From CBDHHC01 sp965263345 (GTDB lineage: Bacteria; Pseudomonadota; Alphaproteobacteria; Rhizobiales; CBDHHC01), in the NCBI GenBank assembly GCA_965263345.1, contig CBDHHC010000024.1, forward strand, positions 1,116,001 to 1,180,000: a stretch of 64,000 nt of DNA. The letters run 5' to 3'. Shown piece after piece: positions 36,329 through 46,082 of this stretch. The notes beneath the pieces were generated by a model, which was not told where the DNA came from, did not search any database, and was given only the letters and a program-made list of their open reading frames with translations. The translations under genes were made by a program, and so were the position numbers. How positions within the stretch are numbered: the first letter of the stretch is position 1; every line of letters starts with the position of its first letter.

Positions 36329-36797
36329 GGTGATGATCATGTCCGTGAACAGCCCCATGGCCATAAGCGCCCCCTTCAGGAGTAAAAGGAGCTGTTATGT
36401 CTTTAACTTGGCCGCCAAGCCCTTTGACCATATCAATGATGACATGATCATGCCGGATAACCAAATGGTCTTCGAATATCTGGGTTGGTAAATGGCGATT
36501 ACCAAGGTGCCAGGCAATCCGCAACATATGGTGCAAACCATCACCTCTGATCTCGACCAGTTTCTCAGAAGCAGCTATAACAAGAATAATACTACCATCC
36601 TGTAATTTCAGGCCATCACCATCTTGCAGTAATTTTGGATTTGAGAGTTCCAAAAGAACTTTTGTTCCTTGATCACAATCCAAAACCATACGTCGACGGA
36701 AACGGTCTTCATAATCTAATGTGACCTGATCGACTTCTGCTCCCTGCCATTCCCCTTTAGCTAGGATTTCTTCAACCTTATGAATTGTTTCAGACAT
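36321..36797 (-). CDS. ureE: Urease accessory nickel chaperone UreE
   Basis: A 158-residue nickel chaperone with the N-terminal peptide-binding domain (about 1-70) and the metal-binding C-terminal domain (WHLGNRHLPTQIFEDHLVIR with the conserved His). The C-terminus is His-rich (GAYGHGAVHGHDHHHG), a nickel-storage tail. The ATG at 36797 was preferred over a start 20 codons earlier, because the upstream residues are not UreE-like and would overlap ureC by 50 bp. Confidence 0.93.
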   Translation of the reverse strand: MSETIHKVEEILAKGEWQGAEVDQVTLDYEDRFRRRMVLDCDQGTKVLLELSNPKLLQDGDGLKLQDGSIILVIAASEKLVEIRGDGLHHMLRIAWHLGNRHLPTQIFEDHLVIRHDHVIIDMVKGLGGQVKDITAPFTPEGGAYGHGAVHGHDHHHG

Positions 36798-36807
36798 ATA
36801 GAAGCCT

Positions 36808-38520
36808 TTAATACATAAAGTAACGTTGTGCCATTGGCAGTTCTTTGGCAGGTTCACATGTTAAGAGCTGACCATCCGCTCGCACTTCATATGTTTCTGG
36901 GTGAACTTCAATGTTTGGCGTTAAGTTATTCAAGACCATGCTGCGCTTACCAATTCCACTTCTTGTGTTATTGACTGCAAAAAGCGGCTTTGTTAATCCC
37001 AACTTACCACCAATTCCATCTTCTAAAGCAGCTTTAGAAACGAATGTTGCAGCACTTTCTGTCAAAGACTTCCCAAAGCCACCAAACATTGGACGGTAAT
37101 GGACAGGCTGAGGTGTTGGTATCGAAGCGTTTGGATCCCCCATTGCTGCAGCAGCAATAGTTCCCATTTTCAAAATCATATCTGGTTTTACACCAAAGAA
37201 AGCGGGTGACCATAAAACAAGATCTGCCAGCTTACCAACTTCAATTGAGCCAATATGTTGATCTAACCCATGAGCGATTGCCGGATTAATGGTATATTTT
37301 GCAATATAACGTTTCACACGGAAGTTATCATTGTCGCCAGTTTCTTCAGGTAAAGGACCGCGTTGCTTTTTCATTTTATCAGCTGTTTGCCATGTGCGGA
37401 TAATCACTTCACCAACACGCCCCATAGCCTGGCTGTCAGAAGCTATGATTGAGAAAGCGCCCATATCATGCAAGATATCTTCAGCTGCGATTGTTTCTTT
37501 ACGGATCCGACTTTCTGCAAATGCAATATCTTCTGGAATACTTGAATCCAGGTGATGACACACCATCAACATGTCCAAATGTTCATCAAGCGTATTGATT
37601 GTATAAGGTCGTGTTGGATTTGTAGAAGATGGAAGAACATTATCAAGCCCGCAAACTTTAATAATATCAGGAGCATGTCCCCCACCTGCGCCCTCTGTAT
37701 GGAAAGCGTGAATTGTTCTGCCTTTCATGGCAGCAATAGTATTTTCAACAAAGCCTGACTCATTCAATGTATCTGTATGAATCATAACCTGAACATCCAT
37801 CTGGTCTGCAACATCCAAACAGCAATCGATGGCACCAGGCGTTGTCCCCCAGTCCTCATGAAGCTTCATCGCACAAGCTCCACCAACAATTTGCTCAGCT
37901 AAACCTTCAGGTTTTGATGCATTTCCTTTACCTGCAAAAGCAAGATTCATTGGAAAAGCCTCGGCTGCCTGCAACATTCTTCCGATGTGCCAAGATCCTG
38001 GTGTACAAGTTGTAGCATTCGTGCCAGTTGCTGGCCCTGTACCACCTCCAAGCATCGTAGTAAGCCCTGACATCAAAGCTTCTTCAATTTGTTGAGGACA
38101 AATAAAATGAATATGAGCATCAAAGCCGCCAGCAGTTAGGATTTTTCCTTCACCGGCAATTGCTTCTGTTGAGGGACCGACAATAATATCAACATTTGGC
38201 TGCGTATCAGGATTACCTGCCTTACCAATCCCGGAAATTTTTCCATCCTTAAGCCCTACATCTGCTTTTACAATACCCCAACTATCAATAATCAAAGCAT
38301 TTGTAATAACAGTATCGACAGCACCATCAGCCCTTGTAACCTGTGATTGTCCCATACCATCACGGATGACTTTACCACCACCAAACTTTACTTCTTCACC
38401 ATAGGTTGTATGGTCTTTTTCGACTTCAACAAAAAGCTCTGTATCGGCCAGACGGACTTTATCGCCAACAGTTGGTCCATACATTGATGCATAAGCAGCG
38501 CGACTTATTTTTGCAGGCAT
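36808..38520 (-). CDS. ureC: Urease alpha subunit UreC
   Basis: The 570-residue catalytic subunit that hydrolyses urea to ammonia and carbamate with two Ni ions. Visible active-site elements: HIHF (two Ni-ligand His), the carbamylated Lys in MKLHEDWGTTPGAI, VMIHTDTLNESGF, the HTEGAGGGHAPD loop, the flap MVCHHLD with Cys-His-His, and IIASDSQAMGRVGE with the Asp ligand. Length matches the family exactly. GGGGGG lies before the ATG. It is encoded between ureB and ureE in the usual order. Confidence 0.98.
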   Translation of the reverse strand: MPAKISRAAYASMYGPTVGDKVRLADTELFVEVEKDHTTYGEEVKFGGGKVIRDGMGQSQVTRADGAVDTVITNALIIDSWGIVKADVGLKDGKISGIGKAGNPDTQPNVDIIVGPSTEAIAGEGKILTAGGFDAHIHFICPQQIEEALMSGLTTMLGGGTGPATGTNATTCTPGSWHIGRMLQAAEAFPMNLAFAGKGNASKPEGLAEQIVGGACAMKLHEDWGTTPGAIDCCLDVADQMDVQVMIHTDTLNESGFVENTIAAMKGRTIHAFHTEGAGGGHAPDIIKVCGLDNVLPSSTNPTRPYTINTLDEHLDMLMVCHHLDSSIPEDIAFAESRIRKETIAAEDILHDMGAFSIIASDSQAMGRVGEVIIRTWQTADKMKKQRGPLPEETGDNDNFRVKRYIAKYTINPAIAHGLDQHIGSIEVGKLADLVLWSPAFFGVKPDMILKMGTIAAAAMGDPNASIPTPQPVHYRPMFGGFGKSLTESAATFVSKAALEDGIGGKLGLTKPLFAVNNTRSGIGKRSMVLNNLTPNIEVHPETYEVRADGQLLTCEPAKELPMAQRYFMY

Positions 38521-38531
38521 GTTAATCCCCC

Positions 38532-38837
38532 CTATAGCGATCCCATAATTTTCTGATTAAATCCAAAAACTTGTTTTGCCCCTAATAATGGCACAAGATG
38601 AACAACCCTGGACTGCCCTGGCTCAAAACGAACCGCCGTGCCCGCAGGAATATCAAGTCTCATACCTCTTGATTTCTCTCTGTCAAAAGCAAGAGCCTCA
38701 TTGGTCTCATAGAAATGATAATGGCTTCCAACCTGAACAGGCCTGTCGCCTTTATTTTCAATTGTTAACATAACAACATCCTGGCCAGCATTAAGTTCAA
38801 TCTCACCTGCTTGAGGAATAATTTCACCTGGTTTCAT
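38532..38837 (-). CDS. ureB: Urease beta subunit UreB
   Basis: A 101-residue structural subunit (MKPGEIIPQAGEIELNAG, QVGSHYHFYETNEAL, IPAGTAVRFEPGQSRVVHLV), the typical UreB sequence and length. Assembles with UreA and UreC into the trimeric (alpha-beta-gamma)3 enzyme. Confidence 0.97.
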   Translation of the reverse strand: MKPGEIIPQAGEIELNAGQDVVMLTIENKGDRPVQVGSHYHFYETNEALAFDREKSRGMRLDIPAGTAVRFEPGQSRVVHLVPLLGAKQVFGFNQKIMGSL

Positions 38838-38848
38838 AATATGCCTGC

Positions 38849-39151
38849 CTATCTTATTGGTTCATGAACTGTAACCAGCTTTGTTCCATCAGGGAATGTG
38901 GCTTCGACCTGAACATCATGGATCATTTCCGCTATACCTTCCATGACCTGATCACGCCTTAGTACATTTGCACCTGAAGCCATTAATTCTGATACTGTCT
39001 TGCCATCTCTCGCACCTTCCACAACGTAATCTGTGATAAGTGCAATAGCTTCTGGATAATTTAATTTAACCCCACGCTCTAAGCGTTGGCGCGCAACCAT
39101 AGCGGCCAATGACACCAGGAGTTTATCTTTTTCTCTTGGACTAAGCTGCAT
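38849..39151 (-). CDS. ureA: Urease gamma subunit UreA
   Basis: A 100-residue UreA (MQLSPREKDKLLVSLAAMVA, RLERGVKLNYPEAIALI, VEATFPDGTKLVTVHEPI). Standard length and motifs. GGGAGAGG lies before the ATG. First structural gene after ureD. Confidence 0.97.
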   Translation of the reverse strand: MQLSPREKDKLLVSLAAMVARQRLERGVKLNYPEAIALITDYVVEGARDGKTVSELMASGANVLRRDQVMEGIAEMIHDVQVEATFPDGTKLVTVHEPIR

Positions 39152-39163
39152 ACTGCCTCTCCC

Positions 39164-40066
39164 TCAACAATACCAAACACGGGGTAGATATTTTGCCCTG
39201 TGATCCTTTTGTTCATGATTATGAGTGTTAAATTTGTTTGAAGCAAGTTCACTAACGAACATCTCCAAGACTTTTGTGAGCATATCCCTCATACAAGCCC
39301 CTGTTTTTCCCAGGATTCTTGTTATGAGTAAATTTCCTCTCAAAGAACATCCAATAACAGAGTCTGGCCCCTCTGATATATCTCGCAGTTTTAATTGATA
39401 ACTTTCCGCATCTTTAGAATAAAATAAGACGGTAGCCCAGGCCTTAGCACCTCCCGAAATTGACTGTTCTTTAAGTTTTTCCTCTATATTTCCATCTAAC
39501 TTTAAGCGATCAGCAAAAATAAGTTTATTATCGCAATAAATATTCCAGTTTTCTGACAGAGCACCAATATGCACTTCTTCTCCCATAGCAGCTCGACCAA
39601 AGACCAGACTTTCACATGCTAAGAGTTGGCTAGAAGAATGAAGCTTTATATGACAATCTCTCTTGAACTTACCAGCATCAAACAAGATTGTTTCTTGTGG
39701 CAGCCACATAGCTGTAGCATCAGGAGCAATATCTATCTGTGTAATAATATTCGCACTATTAGATCTTGATTTATATATCCTCTCAGCAGCTTGAGAGGTT
39801 ACAATAGCACTTGTACCTTCCCTCCAACTTGCTTCTATTTTGAAGATATCATCATCTGTCAGACCACCTGACGTATTTATTAGAACAGCTTCATAAAAAT
39901 CGGTAGGTTCCAGTTTTGGCAAGCGGATTTTTGCAGATCCTCGTTGATACAGCTCGCCTAAAACCGTCTGTGTTTCCCGTATCTTAAACTCAATCTTTGC
40001 ATGCCCATTTGCCCGTTGTAATTGCGGCAAGGGAGCAGAGTTTTGTGTAACGAGATTAACTTGCAT
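39164..40066 (-). CDS. ureD: Urease accessory protein UreD
   Basis: A 300-residue UreD, the scaffold that binds apo-urease and channels nickel. Family features: LINTSGGLTDDD, SQAAERIYKS, WLPQETILFDAG, ESLVFGRAAMGE and the C-terminal PRVWYC. Its ATG overlaps the stop of the small membrane-protein gene upstream (TAATG), linking the ure and urt parts into one transcription unit. Confidence 0.93.
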   Translation of the reverse strand: MQVNLVTQNSAPLPQLQRANGHAKIEFKIRETQTVLGELYQRGSAKIRLPKLEPTDFYEAVLINTSGGLTDDDIFKIEASWREGTSAIVTSQAAERIYKSRSNSANIITQIDIAPDATAMWLPQETILFDAGKFKRDCHIKLHSSSQLLACESLVFGRAAMGEEVHIGALSENWNIYCDNKLIFADRLKLDGNIEEKLKEQSISGGAKAWATVLFYSKDAESYQLKLRDISEGPDSVIGCSLRGNLLITRILGKTGACMRDMLTKVLEMFVSELASNKFNTHNHEQKDHRAKYLPRVWYC

Positions 40067-40305
40067 TATTTCTTTTTAGATCTCACTTTTACATTTTTAG
40101 GCGTTGATTTGAAAAACAAAACATAAGCTGCTGAGATAATTAAAACAATTGGTATCAATAACCCAAGAAAGTGTACAGGATATGCTAAAATATGACTCCA
40201 GCTTGCTGATAGAGCATGTTCTAAACCTGACTGATGAGCAAATGCAGATTGAAGAGATGCTAACAAAAACAGGATACTTGCGCTAATTAATAATTGTATT
40301 CTCAT
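40066..40305 (-). CDS. Small membrane protein between urt and ure genes
   Basis: A 79-residue protein with a signal-peptide-like N-terminus (hydrophobic 5-20, AFA-HQS) and a second hydrophobic stretch (about 43-67), ending in a Lys/Arg-rich cytoplasmic tail. GGAGG precedes the ATG. The segment HQSGLEHALSASWSHILAYP loosely recalls the histidine-bearing first helices of HupE/UreJ nickel permeases but is much shorter. Position between urtE and ureD, coupled to ureD, suggests a role in urea or nickel handling; function unknown. Confidence 0.75.
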   Translation of the reverse strand: MRIQLLISASILFLLASLQSAFAHQSGLEHALSASWSHILAYPVHFLGLLIPIVLIISAAYVLFFKSTPKNVKVRSKKK

Positions 40306-40317
40306 TTTTTGCCTCCG

Positions 40318-41013
40318 TTAGACCGTTAGGTGTTTTTTAATATCATTTTCAGAATAATCATCAATATGGCCGCTCAGCACAACTTCACCACGATCCATAA
40401 CAGCAAAATTGTCAGCTAGTTCCCTGGCAAACTCAAAATACTGTTCAACCAAAAGAATTGCCATTTCTCCTTTGTTTCTCAAAAGTGATATCACTTTTTC
40501 TATATCTTTGATAATAGATGGCTGAATGCCTTCTGTTGGTTCATCTAAAAGCAGAAGTTTTGGGCGCGTCACCAGAGCACGTGCAATTGAAAGCTGCTGC
40601 TGCTGCCCGCCTGATAAATCCCCACCTCTACGATCTAACATATCTTTTAAGACTGGGAACAAATCAAAAATTTCATCTTGAATTGACCAGTCTTTTCTTG
40701 CTAGAGGTGCAAAACCTGTTTGAAGGTTTTCTTTGACTGTCAATAATGGAAAGATATCTCGACCTTGTGGAACATAACCAATGCCGTGTTTTGCACGATG
40801 TGAGACACGCATTTTTGTAATATTTTTATCGCCCATAAAAATATCACCAGACTTAGTAGGAACTTGTCCAGCAATCGCACGCAACAAACTCGTTTTACCA
40901 ACGCCATTACGTCCCATCAGACATGTGACTTTACCAATTTCAGCATTCAGAGAAACATTTTTTAAAGCCTGGGCGGCACCATAATATAAATCTACATTTT
41001 TAACAGAAAGCAT
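40318..41013 (-). CDS. urtE: Urea ABC transporter ATPase UrtE
   Basis: A 231-residue branched-chain-type ATPase (LivF-like). Walker A GRNGVGKTSLLRAIAG, the GYVPQGRDIFPLLTVKENL Q-loop region, signature LSGGQQQQLSIARAL and Walker B LLLLDEPTEGIQPS are intact. Typical UrtE wording and position as last gene of urtABCDE. Together with UrtD it powers high-affinity urea uptake. Confidence 0.94.
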   Translation of the reverse strand: MLSVKNVDLYYGAAQALKNVSLNAEIGKVTCLMGRNGVGKTSLLRAIAGQVPTKSGDIFMGDKNITKMRVSHRAKHGIGYVPQGRDIFPLLTVKENLQTGFAPLARKDWSIQDEIFDLFPVLKDMLDRRGGDLSGGQQQQLSIARALVTRPKLLLLDEPTEGIQPSIIKDIEKVISLLRNKGEMAILLVEQYFEFARELADNFAVMDRGEVVLSGHIDDYSENDIKKHLTV

Positions 41014-41043
41014 ATATATGCACCTTGTTCTTATTTTTAATAC

Positions 41044-41793
41044 TTAGCGTCCCAAATAGACTTCAATGACTTTTTCATTCGCACTGACCTGATCAATCGA
41101 CCCCTCAGCTAATACGCTCCCTTCATGAAGGACAGTAACTTTTACTCCTAAATCTCTTACAAATTCCATATCATGTTCAACGACAATTACAGAATGATTT
41201 TTAGCAATTTCTTTTAATAGAATTGCAGTCTGAGCAGTTTCAGCATCAGTCATACCTGCAGCCGGTTCATCCACTAACAGAACTTTTGGATCTTGTGCCA
41301 ACAACATTCCTATTTCAAGCCACTGTTTTTGACCATGTGAGAGATTCGCTGCAAGCTCATGACGAATATGATCAAGCCTAATTGTTTTTAAAATTTCAGT
41401 GATACGATCGACTTCTTCTGCGGACGTTTCCCAAAAAAGAGTCTTTACGGCCCTTCGATCATTTGACAACGCCAGTTCAATATTAGTTTCAACATCATGG
41501 CTTTCAAACACAGTTGGCTTTTGAAATTTACGGCCAATTCCAAGCGTAGCTATATCCGCTTCATCAAGTTCAGTCAGGTCCGTATCACCATTAAAGAATA
41601 TCTCACCTTCATCAGGACGTGTCTTACCAGTAATAACATCCATCATGGTTGTTTTTCCGGCGCCATTAGGACCAATAATCGCCCTCATTTCACCAGGCTC
41701 AATATACAACGCTAGATTATTCAAAGCCTTAAATCCATCAAAACTGACAGAGACACCATCTAAATAAAGTATTGATCTTGCTTTACTGTTCAT
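41044..41793 (-). CDS. urtD: Urea ABC transporter ATPase UrtD
   Basis: A 249-residue LivG-like ATPase with Walker A GPNGAGKTTMMDVITGKTRP, the UrtD-specific signature region LSHGQKQWLEIGMLLAQDP and Walker B VLLVDEPAAGMTDAE. GRKFQKPTVFE is the Q-loop. Starts 4 bp after urtC. Confidence 0.94.
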   Translation of the reverse strand: MNSKARSILYLDGVSVSFDGFKALNNLALYIEPGEMRAIIGPNGAGKTTMMDVITGKTRPDEGEIFFNGDTDLTELDEADIATLGIGRKFQKPTVFESHDVETNIELALSNDRRAVKTLFWETSAEEVDRITEILKTIRLDHIRHELAANLSHGQKQWLEIGMLLAQDPKVLLVDEPAAGMTDAETAQTAILLKEIAKNHSVIVVEHDMEFVRDLGVKVTVLHEGSVLAEGSIDQVSANEKVIEVYLGR

Positions 41794-41797
41794 TGTT

Positions 41798-42955
41798 CTA
41801 CTCTGCCGGTTTTAACACTGTTTTTGTATTGTCATCAGAAACGTCAGTGATACGTTTCTGTTTTGAAGATGTGCCATTATCTCGACTAAATAAACCAAGA
41901 ATACCCTTTGGTAAGAATAATGTTACGGCTATGAACAAACCACCTAATGCAAAAAGCCAAAGCTCAGGCAAAGCTCCTGTAAACCAGGTTTTTGCTGCAT
42001 TCACCAGAATTGCTCCTATTACAGCTCCTACAAGAGTTCCTCGCCCACCAATTGCAACCCAAATAACAGCTTCAATCGAATTTGCAGGTGCAAATTCTGA
42101 CGGATTAATAATCCCAACCTGAGGAACATATAACGCCCCAGCAATACCGGCAATCATAGCAGAAAGTACGAAAACAAAAAGTTTATAGGACTCTGCCCTA
42201 TAACCTAAAAATCTGGTCCGACTTTCCGCATCCCGAACAGAAATCAATATCTTTCCAAACTTAGATGTCACAACAAAACGGCAAATAAGGAAACATAGGG
42301 CAAGTGCTAAAATACTAGAGACAAACAGACCAGCCCTTGTCTCATCGGATTGAAGACTGAAGCCTAGCACATCTTTAAAGTCAGTTAGCCCGTTATTACC
42401 ACCAAACCCCATATCATTTTGGAAAAACGCCAACCATAATGTAAATGTAAGAGCCTGTGTAATAATTGATAGATATACGCCAGTCACTCTAGATCTAAAG
42501 GCAAACCATCCAAAAACAAAGGCAAGCACACCTGGCACCAGCAAGACCATAATCATTGAAAACCAGAACATATCAAATCCATACCAGAACCAGGGCAATT
42601 CCTTCCAATTTAGAAAAACCATAAAATCTGGTAAGATTGGATTAGCATAGACACCTCGGTCACCAATCTCGCGCATCAAATGCATTCCCATGGCGTATCC
42701 ACCAAGCGCAAAAAAAGCTCCATGACCAAGACTTAAGATACCGCAATATCCCCAAACCAAATCAATACTGAGTGCAAGAAGAGCAAAGCAGATATATTTC
42801 CCAAGAAGGGACACCACATAAGTTGGTACATGCAACGGATGATCGACTGGTAAAAGAAGATTAGCGACGGGAACATAAACCGCTGCCAGAGCTAAAACAA
42901 CCAGAAATATAATTGCCTGAGTATTACAGGTTCTCATTATTATTGATGTAATCAT
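41798..42955 (-). CDS. urtC: Urea ABC transporter permease UrtC
   Basis: A 385-residue LivM-like permease with about nine or ten membrane helices. Blocks such as DLVWGYCGILSLGHGAFFALGGYAMGMHLM, NDMGFGGNNGLTDFKDVLGF and VWVAIGGRGTLVGAVIGA are characteristic of UrtC (only parts are quoted as markers). It forms the channel with UrtB. The ATG overlaps the urtB stop (ATGA). Confidence 0.94.
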   Translation of the reverse strand: MITSIIMRTCNTQAIIFLVVLALAAVYVPVANLLLPVDHPLHVPTYVVSLLGKYICFALLALSIDLVWGYCGILSLGHGAFFALGGYAMGMHLMREIGDRGVYANPILPDFMVFLNWKELPWFWYGFDMFWFSMIMVLLVPGVLAFVFGWFAFRSRVTGVYLSIITQALTFTLWLAFFQNDMGFGGNNGLTDFKDVLGFSLQSDETRAGLFVSSILALALCFLICRFVVTSKFGKILISVRDAESRTRFLGYRAESYKLFVFVLSAMIAGIAGALYVPQVGIINPSEFAPANSIEAVIWVAIGGRGTLVGAVIGAILVNAAKTWFTGALPELWLFALGGLFIAVTLFLPKGILGLFSRDNGTSSKQKRITDVSDDNTKTVLKPAE

Positions 42956-44607
42956 GACTCAACCGCACGACCTTTCTGAGCAAACAAACCTCTAGGTCGT
43001 TTCTGGATAAATAGAATGATAAAGACAAGCACAAGGATTTTAGCAATAATAGCTCCCGCATAAGGCTCTAAAAACTTATTGACAATACCCAGCGAAAACG
43101 CACCAACCAATGTGCCCCAAAGATTACCAACACCTCCAAACACAACAACCATAAAACTATCAATAATATATGACTGCCCAAGATTTGGACTAACATTAGC
43201 AATCTGACTTAAAGCCACCCCAGCAATACCAGCGATACCAGAGCCCAGACCAAATGTAAGAGCATCAACCCATTTGGTACTGATCCCCATTGAAGCAGCC
43301 ATAGAGCGATTTTGCGTTACAGCACGCATTTGCAACCCAAAGAATGTTTTCTTAAGAATAAACAAAAGAGCACAAAAAACGATAAGTGCAAATATGATAA
43401 TTGCAATCCGGTTGTATGTGAGAGAAAGGCCTACAAACTCCATCCGCCCTGTAAGCCAATCTGGAGTTTGCACATTCTGGTTTGTTGGCCCAAAAATCGT
43501 TCGAACAGCTTGTTGTAAGATAAGGCTTACACCCCAGGTTGCCAGTAGAGTATCAAGAGGGCGGTTATACATATAACGTATAATTGTCCTCTCCATAATG
43601 ACGCCAATACCACCAGCTATAAGGAAGGCTACAGGAATTGAAATAAGAAGTGAAAATGGTGAAAGAACTGGCGCAGAAGCAGCAACAAGACCCTGTACAA
43701 CGAAGGCAGTATAAGCGCCAATCATAACCATTTCACCATGGGCCATATTAATGACACCCATAACACCAAATGTAATGGCAAGCCCGATCGCAGCTAATAA
43801 CAATACAGATCCAAGACTTAAACCAAAAATAATATCACGAAAGAAAGACAAAAACTTCTGATGCTGCTCTAGAGCCTGAGCCGCTTGCTGAGCGGCAAGC
43901 TTGATTTGACCTGAGCTTTTTAAACTCAAGGCTTTAAGAAAATTTAATGCTTCAATACCAGACCGTTGTTTAATGATACCAATAGCGATTAGTTTCTCGT
44001 TCTCTGAAACGTCTTTACTATAAACAACATTCGCAGCCCTTGCCTCTGTGAGGGCTTTACGGATAACAGAATCTTTTTCGTTCTTAATGGCTTTATCAAT
44101 GACTTTTATAGAGACAGCATCACCGCTTCTAAAAACTGCATTCGCAGCGTTTAAACGCTCATCTGGTAATGGACTAAATAACTTTAAACTTCCAAGAGAA
44201 CTTGTAATTTTTTTTCGAAGACGGTTGTTAACGCGTATTTTTTTAAGCTCAGATTTAGGTACAACTCCAGCATCTTGACCTGAAATAGCATTTGTAAGTT
44301 TTAAGTCCGAACCTTTTTTTTGAATAATAAAGATCTCTTGATCTGATTTACGATAATAGAGCTTTCCAGCTTTCATAGCCTCAAGCACCGGAACAGATCG
44401 TTCATGACCAGTCGCAACCAAATTTTCAATTGCCTTTATTTTTTTAGAGAAACTTTTCGCATTCAATGCTTTTATCAGAGTTGAGATTTCAACATCTTGA
44501 GCATATACAGCTTTATTCTGAGAAAAAACTCCTCCAAAAAACAAGATTGCAAAAAGCACTATACAATGTACAAAGTGGGAAGTTTTCATTTTTTTATTTT
44601 TATTCAC
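42952..44607 (-). CDS. urtB: Urea ABC transporter permease UrtB
   Basis: A 551-residue LivH-like permease. As in other UrtB proteins, the ~300-residue membrane domain (from about residue 255: GSVLLLAAIGLAITFGVMG, INMAHGEMVMIGAY, VVVFGGVGNLWGTLVGA) is preceded by a signal peptide and a ~220-residue periplasmic region with HEAT-like helical pairs. The start appears to be GTG (44607) with GGGA upstream; ATG at 44589 is the alternative. Separated from urtA by a 134-bp gap with a strong hairpin. Confidence 0.92.
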   Translation of the reverse strand: MNKNKKMKTSHFVHCIVLFAILFFGGVFSQNKAVYAQDVEISTLIKALNAKSFSKKIKAIENLVATGHERSVPVLEAMKAGKLYYRKSDQEIFIIQKKGSDLKLTNAISGQDAGVVPKSELKKIRVNNRLRKKITSSLGSLKLFSPLPDERLNAANAVFRSGDAVSIKVIDKAIKNEKDSVIRKALTEARAANVVYSKDVSENEKLIAIGIIKQRSGIEALNFLKALSLKSSGQIKLAAQQAAQALEQHQKFLSFFRDIIFGLSLGSVLLLAAIGLAITFGVMGVINMAHGEMVMIGAYTAFVVQGLVAASAPVLSPFSLLISIPVAFLIAGGIGVIMERTIIRYMYNRPLDTLLATWGVSLILQQAVRTIFGPTNQNVQTPDWLTGRMEFVGLSLTYNRIAIIIFALIVFCALLFILKKTFFGLQMRAVTQNRSMAASMGISTKWVDALTFGLGSGIAGIAGVALSQIANVSPNLGQSYIIDSFMVVVFGGVGNLWGTLVGAFSLGIVNKFLEPYAGAIIAKILVLVFIILFIQKRPRGLFAQKGRAVES

Positions 44608-44646
44608 TTTATATAAGTCCCATCCCCATATCGAAAACTCTTAGGC

Positions 44647-44675
44647 TCGAAAGGCTACATGGTATAGCCTTTCGA
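44647..44675 (-). terminator. Strong hairpin between urtA and urtB
   Basis: TCGAAAGGCTA and TAGCCTTTCGA form a perfect 11-bp stem with a 7-nt loop in the gap between urtA and urtB. On the transcribed (minus) strand it is followed by GCCTAAGAGTTTTCG, a weak T-run, so it probably causes partial termination or protects the urtA message, giving more binding protein than permease. Confidence 0.65.
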
Positions 44676-44741
44676 TTTCTATGTCACATGAATAAAGAGT
44701 CGTAGGTTAAGTTTAAAACATAAAATGTTATTTTGCCTGTT

Positions 44742-46034
44742 TTAGGAGGCTCCACCACATTTCTTTGTTTTAGTGTTGTAGTTACCACATTTTAGTTTAA
44801 CCCAATCAGACTTAAGGTCTTTTGAACCAGGTAGGTAGTTTGACCATGCGTCACCAGCAACAAGACCTTCAGTTTGCCAAACAACGTCAAACTGTCCATC
44901 TTCTTGAATTTCACCAATAAGAACTGGCTTCGTAATATGGTGATTTGGTAGCATTTTAGATGTACCACCAGTTAGGTTTGGAACCTCAATACCAATAATT
45001 GCATCAGCAACTTTATTCGTGTCAGTAGTTCCAGCCTTCTCAACTGCTTTAACCCACATTTTAAAACCAATCACATGCGCTTCCATAGGGTCGTTTGAAA
45101 CACGCTTAGGATTTTTAGTAAACGCTTTCCATTTTTTAACGAACTCAGAATTAACTGGGCTGTCTACAGACTGGAAATAGTTCCAAGCTGCCAAGTGACC
45201 AACGAGTGGTTTTGTGTCAATGCCAGCAAGTTCTTCTTCACCGACAGAGAATGCAACGACTGGGATATCTTCTGCTTTAATACCTTGGTTTCCAAGTTCT
45301 TTGTAGAATGGTACGTTAGCGTCACCATTGATAGTTGATACAACAGCCGTTTTCTTACCAGCAGCACCAAACTTCTTGATGTCAGATACAATTGTCTGCC
45401 AGTCAGAGTGACCAAATGGCGTATAGTTGATCATGATATCTTCTTTTTTCACACCTTTAGCGATTAGGTATGCTTCAAGAATTTTATTAGTTGTACGCGG
45501 GTAAACATAGTCTGTACCAGCAAGAACCCAACGCTTCACAGAACCACCTTCTTCACTCATAAGGTAATCAACTGCAGGGATTGCTTGTTGGTTAGGTGCT
45601 GCACCTGTATAGAAAACGTTTTTAGAAGATTCTTCACCCTCATATTGCACTGGGTAGAATAAAAGTGAATTTAATTCTTCAAAAACAGGAAGGACTGATT
45701 TACGAGACACAGACGTCCAACAACCAAAGACAGCAGCGACTTTATTCTTAGAAATAAGTTCACGAGCTTTTTCAGCAAACAAAGGCCAGTTAGAAGCAGG
45801 ATCGACAACAACAGGCTCTAGCTTTTTACCAAGCAGACCACCTTTTTTGTTTTGCTCTTCAATCAACATTAGCATCACATCTTTTAATGTTGTTTCAGAA
45901 ATTGCCATTGTTCCTGAAAGTGAATGCAAAATGCCAACTTTAATTGTATCTGCTGCCCAACTTGTTGATGCTGCTGTAATGGTTATCGCTACAGTAGCAG
46001 CCGCAGCTATTTTCTTTATGATGCGTGATAGCAT
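44742..46034 (-). CDS. urtA: Urea ABC transporter substrate-binding protein UrtA
   Basis: A 430-residue periplasmic urea-binding protein with signal peptide (cleaved near SWA-ADTIKVG). UrtA marks: VGILHSLSGTMAISETTLKD, GCWTSVSRKSVLPVFE, LLFYPVQYEGEESS, NYFQSVDSPVNSEFV. GGAGGAAG before the ATG. First gene of the urt-ure transcription unit and preceded by a sigma-54 promoter. Confidence 0.96.
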   Translation of the reverse strand: MLSRIIKKIAAAATVAITITAASTSWAADTIKVGILHSLSGTMAISETTLKDVMLMLIEEQNKKGGLLGKKLEPVVVDPASNWPLFAEKARELISKNKVAAVFGCWTSVSRKSVLPVFEELNSLLFYPVQYEGEESSKNVFYTGAAPNQQAIPAVDYLMSEEGGSVKRWVLAGTDYVYPRTTNKILEAYLIAKGVKKEDIMINYTPFGHSDWQTIVSDIKKFGAAGKKTAVVSTINGDANVPFYKELGNQGIKAEDIPVVAFSVGEEELAGIDTKPLVGHLAAWNYFQSVDSPVNSEFVKKWKAFTKNPKRVSNDPMEAHVIGFKMWVKAVEKAGTTDTNKVADAIIGIEVPNLTGGTSKMLPNHHITKPVLIGEIQEDGQFDVVWQTEGLVAGDAWSNYLPGSKDLKSDWVKLKCGNYNTKTKKCGGAS

Positions 46035-46082
46035 ATTTTTTCTTCCTCCAACATCGATATAATCGTTAACGAAACCCTAAGG

